DNA of 64,000 nt from Brugia malayi. Its lineage: Eukaryota > Nematoda > Chromadorea > Rhabditida > Onchocercidae. Position numbers and translations under genes: made by a program. Position 1 is the first letter of the stretch; the number at the start of each line of letters is the position of its first letter. Below the pieces are notes generated by a model that worked only from the letters and a program-made list of their open reading frames with translations, had not been told where the DNA came from and did no database searches. Below are positions 23,858 through 36,595 of the stretch, in pieces. The stretch spans positions 4,316,001-4,380,000 of the forward strand of contig NW_025062478.1 in assembly GCF_000002995.4 (NCBI RefSeq). Reading direction: 5' to 3'.

Positions 23858-26800
23858 TCAATAATCATACTTTAATTTCCGTGGAACAGTAAAACTTTTC
23901 ACTACTTCGTCGGTCACTTCTTTTCGCCGATTCTGTAATTCTGTCATAACCCGCTGCACTTCTTTAATGGCTATTGCTTTAAGTTCACCAGTTAATAATT
24001 CACCGTTTGCATAACGCTAGAAAATTTTATAGATCAAACCTGGATTAATGAAATGAGTGATATAAAAGCAAGGAGATAAAATATGGTCCTTATCTATCAG
24101 TCTTGGAAAAAAATTGCAATGACATTAATAGCAATATGCAAATTTGCACTAGGACAAGGTGAAGCGCAGTTGCAATAAAACTATTGCAGATAATCGGACG
24201 AATTAAGCTATGAAAGTATGAAATGAACTTGGAAATGTCAAAATTCCTGATTATTTAATGCAGTATGTCTTTTTATAACACAACACAAGTGCATTTAAGA
24301 AAAAAGAAAAATTAAAAAGACCAAATTAAACAACTGATTCGTCCGCTTAATCCACTTGCATCAAGTAATTATTAAAACGAGTTGTCAGAATACTCATACT
24401 TTTCTTTTCATGTAAATGTTAATTATCAGTTTATAGAACATGCTCATAAATGAAAGCTAGAAACAACAGATTTGAAGACTTACCTGACGTATACTTTCTA
24501 ATTCATCATCATCCTCCATGAAATATCGCAAGAACTGATATGAAATATCAACATCACAGTTACCACCATATTTACGATGCTCCTCAACTGTATCACATCC
24601 ACCACTAAAAGCGTACTTATTGATCTGAAAAGAAATATTTAAATAAAAGCTTCTCCTGATTTTAGAAGGCAAACAGCATTGTACAGGTTCATTTATTTGG
24701 TTCCCATCTTTCTTAATGACGACCTGCATAACAAATGCCTCTTTACTGTCATTGCAAAAGGTAAAAAAAATTGGCCGTCATTATAAGCCCAAAAAAAGGC
24801 ATATATGAAAAGTAAGTAAAAAAGATACCAAAATATAATAAACAAAAAAATTCTCATTTAGGGAGAAATGATAAGATTATACATCTTAAACGATTATCGT
24901 TAGGATTGCTCAATGAACGAAAATTCCCAAGGATTCTTCAAAAAGTCCTCCTCGACAAATTAGATAAGAAAATAGAACCTTATTTTTTATTTGTTTAGGC
25001 GTATCATCCAAATAAATACATGTGGTGGCATCAGACGCAGCCATTTTGCTTTGCGCACCTTGTAAGGCTGGTAAGAACGAACTGTATATCATTGCCGGCT
25101 TTAAATATTTCAATCGTGGCGCAACATCACGACACATCCGGAAATAAGGATCCTAAAAGATGTAAATCACACAATCTGAACGTGAACATATTTGAAATCA
25201 AAATAGAAAAATATTTTTTGTAAAAATAAGCAAACCTGATCAATTGCGCATGGAATAATACATGGAATATCTTCACGCTTCCCAAATATTAAAGGGAAAC
25301 TACTGCTGAAGCACGGAGCTGCCTCAATTGATGGAAAGGCTGCTTTACCCATTGAATCTTCACCGGTAAATCCAAAAATTGATCGTGCTTGATTAACTGT
25401 TACAAGTTTCCATATTTTCAAAATATTGGTGTAAAAGGATGGACTGAAATTTACTTCAATTGATCTGAATGGAACAAACAATGGGCGTAAATATAGTTAC
25501 ACTTACCACATATACTCAGTATCTAAAAAGATGAAAGTTTTGTCAGGACTAAAGCCACAAGCAATAATATCTTTAATATTCTCATTTGCCATACGCTTGA
25601 TTTCATCTAGTGTGTGATTTTTCCAAAGGAATTTTTCATCGTCTGTTACCTGAAAATTTGACGAGACACAGTATGTAAATGTATTATATTTTTAATATCA
25701 ATTGATATAAAATAAGATATAACCATGTATTTCAATATGCTGCGTAAAAAGATTTAGAATATCCTGAAATATTTCTGCAATGAAAAAAAAAAGGAACGTG
25801 TCCAGAATTTCAGTGTAGGACTAATAACCAACCTGAATGATGAGAGGCACATCAAACACATCCTGCAACCATTTTGTAAAAACGAATGGGATAAGATGTC
25901 CAAGATGTAGGCTACCACTACTCGGACCTCGACCTGTGTATAAGAAAAATGGCTTTTTCTGTTCCAAGCGATCCAAAATTAGTGACAAATCACTAAAAAA
26001 CTTTATATTTAATCAATTCATAGTATTGTACAAGTAATTGTTTTATTGTTGAATTTCTGTAACTAATTATACAAAATTAGTGACAATCACTAAAAATATA
26101 CGAAACTCTTTTTCTCAATAATAATTGAAAAATAAGACATGTTTCACCACTTATTTCAATTTCTTTATCTTAACTGTTTTCTTTTTTCTTCTTTCTTTCA
26201 CTCGATTTTTGAACGTTCGACTATCTCCAATCACATAATATGAGGTATCATAACAGAAATTACTCCTCAATTATGAAACTTCTACTTAGAGAAGACGTAA
26301 CTAGTCAAATCCGAATAATCAAAGTTGCTTCCAGTTTTCATATCAACAAAATATATTTTACGACTCTGTAATTTCATACCGATGTGCAAAGAATAGCCCA
26401 CGTCGCAGCATTGGGTGTGCTTTTTGGCTAGTAATTCGTTCGAATCGACTAATCAAATCTTCTGTTATTCTATAACATCCAAATTTTGCTGAAAATTATA
26501 CAAAATATGACCAAATATCAGTTTCCATCAATATTTTCATCAATTTTCAAAAGTTTCTTATTACTAGACATATCATGTAAGTCTGCATTGTTTACATAAC
26601 TAAATTTCAAAACACTTTTTGTGATGTCTAGCAACAGGAAACTTTTCTCCTGTCGAAGAAATTAATGATTAGAAGAATCAATAAAATTTTGATTTTAGAA
26701 AAAAAAAGAAAACAAATAAGGTGTAAGACCATGGTATAGGAATTGTTGCATGTAATCTTGCACATCTGCTCTAACTTTTAAGTTTATCACATCCGTATCT

Positions 26801-27143
26801 TGTTATATTTTTATCAGATAGATTTCTTATTTGAAAGTTTGAATAACAATAATGGATGTTATTCAAAAGATATGCATAGATCAAATGATTCTGAACTAAT
26901 ACAGTGGAAACTTCTATCATTTCTGATTAAATTGGATGAAATGATCTTGCTCTAAATTTCAGAACAGTTCAGACTTATTGAGGCAAATCTTGTTGAAAAG
27001 TAGTACTAACCGATCAATTTATCATAATCAATGCCTTTCTTGCTTGATGCTGTAACATCCCACGGTGTCACCAAATCACCATCTTCATCCTTCTTATCCT
27101 TTATCATCTGTTCAGATTCATATTTTAATGAGTCATTTACCAT
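23858..27143 (-). CDS. WARS1: cytosolic tryptophanyl-tRNA synthetase, 408 aa
   Basis: Eight exons join in phase: 27143-27011, 26488-26380, 25992-25833, 25649-25507, 25443-25236, 25152-24979, 24624-24484 and 24016-23858. The protein charges tRNA-Trp with tryptophan (class Ic synthetase). Family landmarks: TPWDV near the start, [14 protein letters not shown] with the HIGH-type motif HLGH at 109-112, [52 protein letters not shown] with the KMSKS-type loop as KMAAS (287-291), AFSGG, GGNCDVD, and the C-terminal [13 protein letters not shown]. There is no N-terminal WHEP domain, so the length fits the core enzyme. Exon 5 begins at 25443, not at an earlier TTCAG, because the earlier site makes a stop. 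The start is the first ATG after a plausible acceptor. Confidence 0.96.
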
Positions 27144-28877
27144 CGGTGCTTCCTTGTCTCTCACAACAGCAAGCAATTCGTTACTATCTATATAATGATT
27201 TATTGAATTTCTCAATGTAATGCTCTCAAATATTTCAGGGAAAGAAAACCACATGTATATCTCATATGGAAGAGACATCATAAATTCCCACGCATGATTA
27301 TCTATAAGAAATGATAATGTTAAAAATAATAATTTCAGTCCATATGGAAGGAATATCACAAGTTTCTACGCATGATTATCTACAGGAAATGATAATGTAG
27401 TAATCCATAACGTTTCTTTTTTTCCATTTTTTTAAGATTAAAACCAATGAATAGAAGTTAGAAACATGAATAGCCGCCAAATTAAACAAAATGAAACCCC
27501 CTATATTGAATTTTCTACAGTACTTGTATTCCAGTAAAATCTTACATGTTAGTAATAATGTTCTTAATCAGAAAGAATTCTGAGGAGAAATAATTATCTA
27601 GTCGTACCATAACTCTTTGAATATAAATAGTTTGTTAATTGTACTGCAAAGAAAGAAAGTAAACCTAGACTTGGATATGCAAACTTACGAAGGCATGCTA
27701 ACAGCTTAAACTTTTGACTTTTCCACAAATACATAACTCACATTAAGTCTAGACCACAGTCAAAGTCAAATAGCAGCAAGCAGTTCTTTGTACTACTCTG
27801 ATTTACGCTGTATGAAAATTTTATTCCCATGTGACTGATTTGAAATGAATAATTGCAGATTTCCGCTGAAGTATTTTGATAAGTAGTTGTCGTGAAAGGA
27901 ATGATGAAGTATGGACTTTGAAGCGTATACTCTATTTACTTAATATCTGTTAATTTGATTCATTCAATGCAGATTTAGGTCATCAGCTTATCACGTTTAT
28001 ATGTTATCAATAATTATCAAAATTATCACAAATGATACGCAATCAGTTGCTTAAATTGTCGATGATTTTAATTTAATTAATAGTAATACAATTAGCTAAA
28101 CTTTATCTAATGTAAAATGTTTATTTAAAATTTAGAAATTAATTGCAAATGTAAATTATCCGTTGCTTACTTTCTTTCTCCATCCTCATTTCAAATTCCC
28201 CATATAACTTTTTCTCTGTTCCATATAAAATAGAATAAATTAATTTTCTTAATGATTGATATATGAATCGACAGACATATAAATGATAAGAAAAGTAATG
28301 GATGATTTTGGAGAGAAATTAAACGGAACGATAATTTAAATTTTAAAGATAGCTCATCAAATAACACCTCCCAATCTTAACTGTCCTTCTTCTTTCGCTC
28401 TTTCTTTCTTTCTTTTCTTTTCTTGTTTTCATAAAAATTCATCCATCTCTCAAATTTCTTTTCTTTTCTTTTCTTCTTTTTTTTCTGATCTTATCAATAA
28501 TACGTGAAGGAATTAGGATAGCTATACGACGAAATCTTATTGCAATTGAAAATTCATGAATGACCTTGATGAGTGAATGGAACAGTGTTCACACTCGATC
28601 CATACTCTTTGACAGTTGAAAAAATTTATCAGAAAGTTTGCAAAGATTGTTATCTGCAATTTAAATGCAATATTGAAATTATTTAAAGACTAATATAACG
28701 ATAAGCATCAAATTTCATTCATTTCCCACTTATCGTTTGACATTATGGCGGTCAATTTTACTCCACCCTTTAAACTTTTGTCAAAACCCAAATTTACATA
28801 TTAGTTATTTGCTCATTCATTGGTTCAGTATCGTCTATATCAATCATTCAAATTTGCTAAAAAAATAACAAATTTAT
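27144..28877. other. intergenic between divergent WARS and zinc-finger genes
   Basis: No coding frame supported. A polypyrimidine (TTTCTTTCTTTTC) tract lies at 28385-28480. The two genes face away from each other, so this contains both promoters. Confidence 0.55.
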
Positions 28878-31391
28878 ATGGGTATGTTAAATTTCTATTT
28901 CCTATTTATTTTTTTTTTCAAGGCTCTCACCAAATTGTTTGATACTTTCATAATCCTACATAATCATAATATCCCAAAATTTTGATACAGAAATATGATA
29001 GTTCAATGGAATTGCAATTAATTATATAAATATTAAAATAAATTGAAATCAGCTAGATAGATAAGGACTTTATTTTTTTTATTTTTTCATACCAATTTAG
29101 CAGTACAGCATTATAATAAAGCTGATCACTAAAGAAATCAAATGTTTATTGATGATTATTCAATAAAATAATTTAGTATTAGAATAGACGAATCATTCAT
29201 CTAATTGTTTGCAAATAATTAGTGCCAATGGATGCATATGCAAGAATTACTTAATTTCTGCATATGAGATGAATGAGTGAATAATTTAGATAATTGAATG
29301 TTAGAACCAATAAATTATCAAATGAATCAATAAACAGTTTTTTTTTTTTTTGAAATAATGTTTTCATGTAAAATAATGGAAGAAATCAGTTATTAATATT
29401 TTATTTTTTCAGCGAACCCATCAGCTTCCATACAATCAACCTTTGACATTTCGAAATTTACTAGACCGATCAGCGAACTATTATTTTCGACTACTGACAA
29501 TCGCATTCAACCACTTCTACCTTTATTTTCACTACCCTTTCCTAATCAATATCCGATAAATTTGATTACAAATGATATTACATTTTCAAGAGGATTATGC
29601 CCAATTTGTGGTCGAATATATGGATCATTTAAAGATTTTCAGGTTTCAGTTTATCGTTCTTTTTTTTGCCCAATTTTAGGTTTTTATCCATTTATTTGAT
29701 TTCAGTTCAGAAAATTTTTGTGACTTTTTAAAATATTTTGAAAGTTTTGTAAGTTCTTGAAGAGCATGAAATTTTCTTCTTTCAGAAAAAGTAATATAGT
29801 CTTATGGAGTGTTTTGAGATCATCAAAAAGTTTAAATTGTTAATAATATATATGTGAATATGTAAAAGAATGAGCAGTGAATTGATTTTTTTTGTCTGGA
29901 ATTATAAAAAAATGATGAAATTTTATGAAAATAAAATGAATGAAAGCGACAGTAATCATAGAATTATTTTACATAAGAATTTTAAAATGTATCGTTGAGA
30001 TTAAAGACAATAATTTATAAAAATTGGTAATATTAAAGAAAGTATTTCTAAATTTTTTCAAGTAATAAATGTTTTTTCCTAGTACTACTACTACTATTAC
30101 TATTACTATTAACTTTATGATTAGTGACATTTCTGATAACATAATTCTGCATAATTTTTATTTATGTTTTTATCAAACTTGAAAATAGCTAACTTAAATG
30201 AAATATCTCGAATGAGTGGCATTCGTGAATAATAATAAACATTGAACTGATTTTTTTCTTCTAATTTTTAATGGTAAAATATATTTTTTTTCTTTTTTTT
30301 TTGATTAATATGAAATATTACATAAAGATTGAAGAATTTAGGATCACATGATGGCTCATCATGAGCGCAAATATGAATGCGAAAAATGCGCAAGAACATT
30401 TGTATCAGAGAAACGTATGCGAGCACATGAACTTAAAAAACATTCCGGTTAGTAACAATTTGAATTTTCTGTGATACAATTTTTTTTTTTTTTTCTTTTG
30501 AGGAAGAAGAAAAGAGTTTGGAAATCCTTATAATTGTCATTGCAAATGTTTTAAATTTTAGCGCACATAAGCAATACTGTGAAGGAAAATAATGGTGAAC
30601 GAAAATTATTCGAATGTAATCAGTGTGATCGAACATATGAAACTTTTTATAATTTTAAGGAACATTTAGCCAAGCATAAAGGGAAATTATTTCGATGTAC
30701 GATTTGCAATAAGCATTTATCGGGACAAAGTGCTTTAAGTAGTAAGCTTTGAACTATTGATCAAATATATTGTATTGAATATTAATTAAGCAAAGTGCTT
30801 GCAAAGTTGAATCATTCCTTAGCTTAATTTCGAGTACAAGAGATTTGGACTTTTCTTTTGAAATTTTATGTCAAATAATCAATTTAAATTTCAGGACATG
30901 CAAAAATTCACGAAAAACCACATGAATGTATGATGTGTACTAGTCGATTCAGTTCAGCGTACGATCTAGATTGCCATTTCAGCTATTATCATTCAACCAT
31001 TAAACGATTCAAATGCTTTCACTGTAATCGAGTGCTTTATAACTATTCGGGTAAATTGCGCCACGAACGCTTATGTTCCTTAAAAAATACTATTATCAGG
31101 AAAGTTCCACATTCTCAAATTGTCAATCTGCCCAAAATAATTTCTTCTAAAGAGAAATTAATCCAGACAAAATTAAAACATGAAGAAGTGGAGGAACTCG
31201 GTGATAATAAAAAATGTCAAATTATTTCCAATCATTCGGCTGCTATTAATTTAATCAACGAAGCAAAATTTCATAAACCTAAAACAGTAGCATTTGAGAA
31301 TTCGAAAAAACTCACTGAAACGACAAAATTCGAACAAAAGAAAACATTTCACATTTGTGATATTATGCATGATATGCCGGGTTTTTCGTAA
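28878..31391 (+). CDS. C2H2 zinc-finger protein with six fingers, 338 aa
   Basis: Exons 28878-28881 (ATG G with donor GTATGT), 29413-29642, 30342-30447, 30562-30741 and 30895-31391 join in phase. Exon 1 encodes only the Met and one base; the joined start is MANPSAS. Fingers: CPICGRIY...H80..H84 (starts at C64), C91-C94...H107..H112, FECNQCDRTY...H-x3-H, FRCTICNKHL...H-x3-H (split by an intron), HECMMCTSRF...H-x4-H and FKCFHCNRVL...H with a final Cys (C2HC). After the fingers there is a Lys-rich tail ending MHDMPGFS. Likely a nuclear DNA-binding regulator; no KRAB, BTB or SCAN domain is seen. The orthologue is not recognised. The tiny first exon is inferred from phase and donor quality only. 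Confidence 0.85.
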
Positions 31392-32245
31392 TTACGCTTA
31401 AATGTGGAAAATGAACGTTTTTTTTATTGTTATTTTTTGCTTTATTCTTCTTATTTTATCAAAAATAAAAGATTCTCACTTTGTGATATTGCTGAAGGAA
31501 GATTTGACATGATAAAACGACAATATTAATCAGTAAAATCAACAATTTTACATTGCTTTATCAATGGTTTTTTTTGAAAAATTTCCAGAAATCGCCTAAG
31601 TTTTCAAGCTTAGATATTAAAACATTACTTTAATTCGAGTTAGATAAGAAATTGAAAGGGTTAAAAGTCGTATGTAAATGATCAAACTTTCATTATCCAT
31701 AACACAAAGTTTAGATTATACTTTGAAACGAAATAAAAGTCATAAAAGAAAAAAGCGGAGATATTTTATTTTTGACGAAATCTGCTATTTCCTTCTTAGT
31801 TTTTTTGAAGTAAATGAAATCATTATTAATGTAATGAATAGAAGATTCATATCTTTTCTGGAATAACTAAAATAACAATAATAATAATAAGTTTTGACAT
31901 TGTACGAAAAGAATTTATTTATTCAAGATTAATCAATTTACAAATCATTATTTATCACTTACCTAACGCAAATATCAATGATAAAAATATCAATGAGAAA
32001 AAATTTCTTTCAAAAACATTTACCGCCATCATTCTTGTAATCGCATTAAAAAAATTAGTCAAATACTTACACTTAGAATTACATTAATTATCACTTATCA
32101 AGGGTAAATATCAGCAATAAAAACCAAGCATTGCTTCAGTTAAACTTCACACATTAATCACCTATTTACCATGTCCCTGCAAATTCCTCAACCATTAATT
32201 TCATAACATAAAAATGCATTTTTTGAAAATTTGAAATGTTATCAA
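31392..32245. other. intergenic, AT-rich
   Basis: 3' flank of the zinc-finger gene up to the left inverted-repeat arm. No coding frame recognised; an ATA/ATAATA run lies near 31875. Confidence 0.5.
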
Positions 32246-32450
32246 TTTTGTACTTAAATGTATATGTCTTTGCCTAGCAATTTCTTTACTTTATCTATAG
32301 CAATTTCAAGATATATTTCTCAAGAGATACAATTTCTCATAAATAATCGAACAGGTCCTATAAAGCGACAGTCATAACCTCAACTCGAAATTTTATGAGC
32401 TTTGGTCGCATCTCTCCAGCAGAGTATTTCAGTATGTCGGTTTACACATG

Positions 32451-32490
<40 letters not shown>

Positions 32491-33352
32491 TGGAGTCTGA
32501 GAGTTAGGTTATCAAATTTAGTTTGTACAGACCATAAAGACTGAAATGGGATTATAATTTAGAAAGGGATTCTCTATTTGATGTTTTCTTGACTTTCTTC
32601 TATATTTGGTTTCTCTGCTGCACCAAACTTCCTCAGTATATAATAAAGTGAAATCACACATAAATTTTTGCCTACCTTTTATACAGACTGTAAAAAAATC
32701 ATACATAAAATATACTTTTTGAGACATTCGATTAAAAAATGTCTTTCAAAATATTCTTGTCGATGATAACGAAAATTGTTTCAAACTTAGACGGCAAGCA
32801 TATTGTTAATTAACACATTTTTTGGCCGACTGGATCTCAACCCGCATACTATCCCAAAAAATATATAAACTTTATGTAGGAGAATGAGAGAATCCTATTT
32901 ACGGAAATACAACGCTTAAACCTGGAAAGCCAGAACGAAAGCAATAGATCAGGACTGCTTTGTTACAGTGATATCTTCGACATATCATTACTGTTTTTAG
33001 AACAAAATAAAATATGACATAGAAATTGCAAAACCTGACAAGATTTGTACAAAATTTATTTTAGTTCACCACTTGCTAACTTTTTATATCTAGCAGATAA
33101 TACCAACGCATTATTCGCCTGCTTTACCTGTTAAAGATGTTTGTAATCGATTTAAAACATGGCGGTAGCTACCAGCAATGGTAGGATCCCTTACCATTAA
33201 CACATTTTCGATATACCTGTAAAAGTTTGCAAAAAATCAAATAGTAACTATGGAATTGGCAAATCAGTACTGTGAAAAACATTCGAGCTCCAAAATCTTT
33301 TTTTTTTTTGTTTCTGAAAAATTTAAAAAAAATAAAGAATATAAATTGATAT
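32246..33352. repeat. left arm of ~1.1 kb inverted duplication
   Basis: This segment reappears in reverse complement at about 48320-49426 with only scattered differences. Checkpoints are the TA run 32456-32488 with 49186-49217, the exon 33111-33216 with 48456-48561, and the outer edge near TTTTGTAC (32246) with GTACAAAA (about 49426). It contains the 3' exon and 3' flank of an EDC4-like fragment. The inner edge is within about 10 bp of 33352. Confidence 0.93.
32456..32488. repeat. (TA)n microsatellite in left inverted arm
   Basis: About 16 TA units. The partner tract in the right arm is 49186-49217, nearly the same length, which argues for recent duplication or ongoing gene conversion. Confidence 0.9.
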
Positions 33353-33632
33353 TGAAAATCAACGTATCACTATAGCATTTGAAAAGGTTATTTTAAATTT
33401 CCCTCCTGAACAATGATTTTTTATCAAAAGCCCAGATGTTTTACAAATTTAACAGAACTATAAAATCCAACCTTAAAATTATCGGCAGTTTTTGATCGAA
33501 CGTTCTGAATAACACTATTCATTTTAAGATCGAGAGAGGTTTGCATTGCTTCTACTGTTGATGTCCTGTTTTCATTGATCAAAGATTCTAGCTTCAGAAA
33601 CAGTCTCTCATCACAAGACACGATATCTTCAT
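33111..33632 (-). pseudogene. EDC4/Ge-1-like C-terminal fragment (two exons)
   Basis: Exon 33632-33472 encodes a helical, probably coiled-coil stretch (LFLKLESLINENRTSTVEAM onward). Exon 33216-33111 has an open frame YIENVLMVRDPTIAGSYRHV continuing to TAA, which resembles the last helix of the decapping scaffold EDC4/Ge-1 (pattern YLE-AV--LD-SDPITR-H). The two exons do not join in phase in that frame: the first ends in phase 0, while the EDC4-like frame needs phase 2. Upstream, instead of the large WD40 N-terminus, there is a purine minisatellite and an unrelated opposite-strand pseudogene. So this looks like a 5'-truncated remnant, or the edge of a rearrangement. The family call rests on remembered patterns and is tentative. 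Confidence 0.4.
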
Positions 33633-34280
33633 CTAAGCAAAATCAATTTGTGAGATGTTAGCCACAAAATAATTCAAAATATTTCTCATGAATCAACAGA
33701 ACATTTTACCCAGATCACCTACATTCATCGCATTTTTCACCACCTAATCTTTTCCTTTTGGATGGGAAAAGTTGCTAGTATGGTCAACAAATGGGATTTG
33801 TTTAACCCTCTTCAAAAAAGGAAGAAGAGGCGGGAGCGAGAGAGGACAGGAGGGAGGGAGAGGAGAAGAAGAAGGGAGGAAAAGAGAGGAAGGAAAGAGA
33901 AAGAGGAAGGATAAGAGGGCGGCGTAGGAGAGAAAGGAGAGGAGAAAGAGGAGGGAGAGACAACAGAAGGGAGGAAGGGAAGAAGAGAGAGTGAGAGATG
34001 GATCGGTGAATTAAATTTTTCCTACAAAAGAGTCTTATAAATAGATTATAGATATGGAAATAGTTCAAGCTGTTCGTCAATTCTTAGCATAAATCTACCT
34101 GTTCTCCTATTGATCATTAATTCTAATTTCTTTCTTGCTGAATAATAGGAACAATCTACATGGTTGAATAAGATTAACTTTATAACTTAGCTTATATGAA
34201 TGATCTAGAGTGATATCTTATAATCAAATGATGTTAATTTATTACAGACCGCCTAATCTGGATATCTATCTTTCACCACC
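33633..34280. repeat. intergenic with purine-rich (GA) minisatellite
   Basis: About 33815-34003 is nearly pure purine on the plus strand (GGAGGGAGGAAG-type units), strikingly G-rich in an AT-rich window. It shares the phrase GAGGAAGGATAAGAGGGCG with the purine core of the palindrome at 50590-50610, so both tracts belong to one repeat family. Minus-strand Leu/Pro/Ser frames here are artefacts. The rest (34004-34280) is AT-rich flank. Confidence 0.8.
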
Positions 34281-36595
34281 ATGATGGATGTATCAGAGAC
34301 ACCAGCAACTCTGCATCATGTTTCTTCCAGTGCAGCTACCTCAACAACTACATCTGCTAGTTCTACGGTATGTCTTTAGAATTACATACTGGTAGCAGTG
34401 GAAAATCTTGGGTTGATTTAGATATTTTGCATAGTTCAGTAAAGCTTCTTTGATTGTGTTTGACATATCTTCTTTCTGTGATTAGAATATTCAGTGAGTG
34501 ATTTAATGTTGATAAAGCAGTAAAAGTTCATTCAGTGTAAGGCTCCTTTCATTCCAGAATGTGCCGGTGTCCTCAGGTGGTGTAGCCATGGATGTAGGTA
34601 CAACGTTGGGTCCTGTAGTGCAAGGCCGTGCAATGAGTTACCAGTCAAGTTCAACTCCTACTTGCACATCTATTCCCGATGGATCTATTCCATCTAGTAC
34701 TCCTGGTAGCACCAAGTACCGCTGCTACGGCGATGATCTTTCCAGGGCAATCTGGTCCGATGCTAGCATTACCAGATCTAACAGGACGAGGTCAAAACAA
34801 TGCGTCGCCAAGAGGTGCAAGAGGTTACCGATTATATCAGTTTTATTATCCTACAAATTCGAAATTTATATTGCTTGAAAATTAAAATCAAAAAAAATGA
34901 AATAACTCGTCGCTATTTCGTTTTATTTCTTTTCTTTGTAGGAGGGCGTCGCAAAGCAGCAGGTCTTTTTACACGTTCTCAAGGTACTACTTGTAAACAA
35001 CGGCAGCAAACTGTTGATCAGCTAGCTGTAGCAGCTGCAGCTGCGCAACAACAACAGCAACAAATGGGTAGTGCCGTTGGCTGTGTGGAGGTCCACCTCA
35101 GCAGCCTACATACCCGAGCACCTGGGCTACTGGCCCACAGCAAACAGGTGTACCGCAGCAGTTCGCATCTGGGCCTTCAGCGCCTCCATCTGGTACGCAA
35201 GCAGGTGACGAATTAATATTTCTTCACATAAGGCATTCATACCACGATTTGAAACTAAAATTCATAATGCAGTGTGAAATTCGAGGAAATTAGAGGTCTT
35301 CGGGTTTGATATTTAAAGTCAAGCTTCATGTAAATGTCATGCCAGAGATCATGGATGAACTTGTTTTACCTTCACAAAATGTTTATAACCTATGGTAGCT
35401 GGTGATTGCTAACAAAAAAAATTTGTGCAGTAAAAGGTTTGTCTCATCCCTCTACTACACGGAATGAAAATGCATATAAAATAATATTTAAAAAAGAAGG
35501 CATTTAGACTTAAATAAGGAAATTTCAAGCACCGCAATGGGTACTCAAACAACAGAAGATTCAAAAATGAAGATTCACTCAATGATCTTGCAAAAGCGAC
35601 AAGCGCAAGCTGCTAGTGGTGCTACTGCAACACAACAAGTGTAACAGGTGGACCTCAGCCATCTATGCAGGATGTTAATGGTTAATTTTCCACTGCTTGC
35701 TAGGCTGTAAAAATGACTGGATAAAGTTGAAAAAATATTAGCTCCAGTATTAGCGAAACAGTTAACAGTGTAATACAAGTCGAAAATTTAATCAATCCTA
35801 CCAAACGTTCAACAACAGTTTATCGTATATCATCATTAATTATTGTTACTGATCTTTCATGCTTTGGCCTACCAAATCTCCGCAGGACCGCCACAATATG
35901 GTGGTAATATGATAATGAAAGTTGAAACGGGTGCTAACTCTATGCAAATGGTTGATCATACGCAGCAGCAGCAGCAGCAGCAACAACAACAACAGCATCA
36001 ATATGCCCAACAGCAACAACTAATCCAAATGCAGCAGGGTAAAACTGATATTTTCATTTTCAACACAAGCGAATAATTCTTGTCTCTCAGTTTATCATTT
36101 CTGTAAAAGTTTCTGTAAAAAAAAAGCGTATGGAAGTTTCTCCTGAAAATTTCATTCTATTGTGTTTTTTATGTGAAATTTTATATTTACAGATGTCCAA
36201 GGAGGTTCCCAATATGTTTTACATCAACAACAACGGGGTGGTATAGCTTACGGATAGTCGGTACAGCAGGCGACTTATGACTCTCGGTCACTGCTTTATT
36301 GTTTAGCTTTCAAGTTTTTTCCAGCTTTCTTTTTTTTTATCTAGAGATGCTAATTCTATATTTGTTTAGATTTAACTAGGATATAAATTAAAAGTCATTT
36401 CTTTCTTACATACATGAAATAAAATTTTAGATGAATTCACATATCCCATTTGAGAAATTCTTGTATGATTTAGCTTTGGTGATTTGAACAAGTAATTCTT
36501 GATATGGCTTTAGATTCAATCAACAGCAGTTGCAATATGGACAACAGCCTCAACAGCAACAACAACAGCAATATCATCCTACACAACAGTACTAA
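34281..36595 (+). pseudogene. glutamine-rich protein gene, disrupted
   Basis: Exons with good splice sites: 34281-34367 (MMDVSETPATLHHVSSS), 34558-34823, 34942-35204, 35886-36038, 36193-36286 and 36514-36595. Every exon boundary is phase-consistent only if the reading frame changes inside two exons. Exon 2 must shift by +1 between about 34640 and 34715, and exon 3 must shift between about 35065 and 35095. In exon 5 an in-frame TAG at 36255-36257 sits where flanking codons continue as SVQQATYDSR and splice in phase to the last exon. A degraded exon-like Gln/Ala stretch is also visible near 35580-35670. The product would be Ser/Thr/Pro-rich, then Gln-rich with polyQ runs, ending QQYHPTQQY, like a transcription co-regulator tail. 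No folded domain is recognised. Sequencing errors are the alternative, but neighbouring genes show none. Confidence 0.7.

Noticed and set aside
32518..32727. Minus-strand 69-codon frame in the left inverted arm
   Set aside because: Its copy in the right arm has an in-frame stop, so the reading frame is not conserved between the duplicates.
33802..34080. Minus-strand Leu/Pro/Ser frame
   Set aside because: Produced by the purine minisatellite; no splice context or normal composition.
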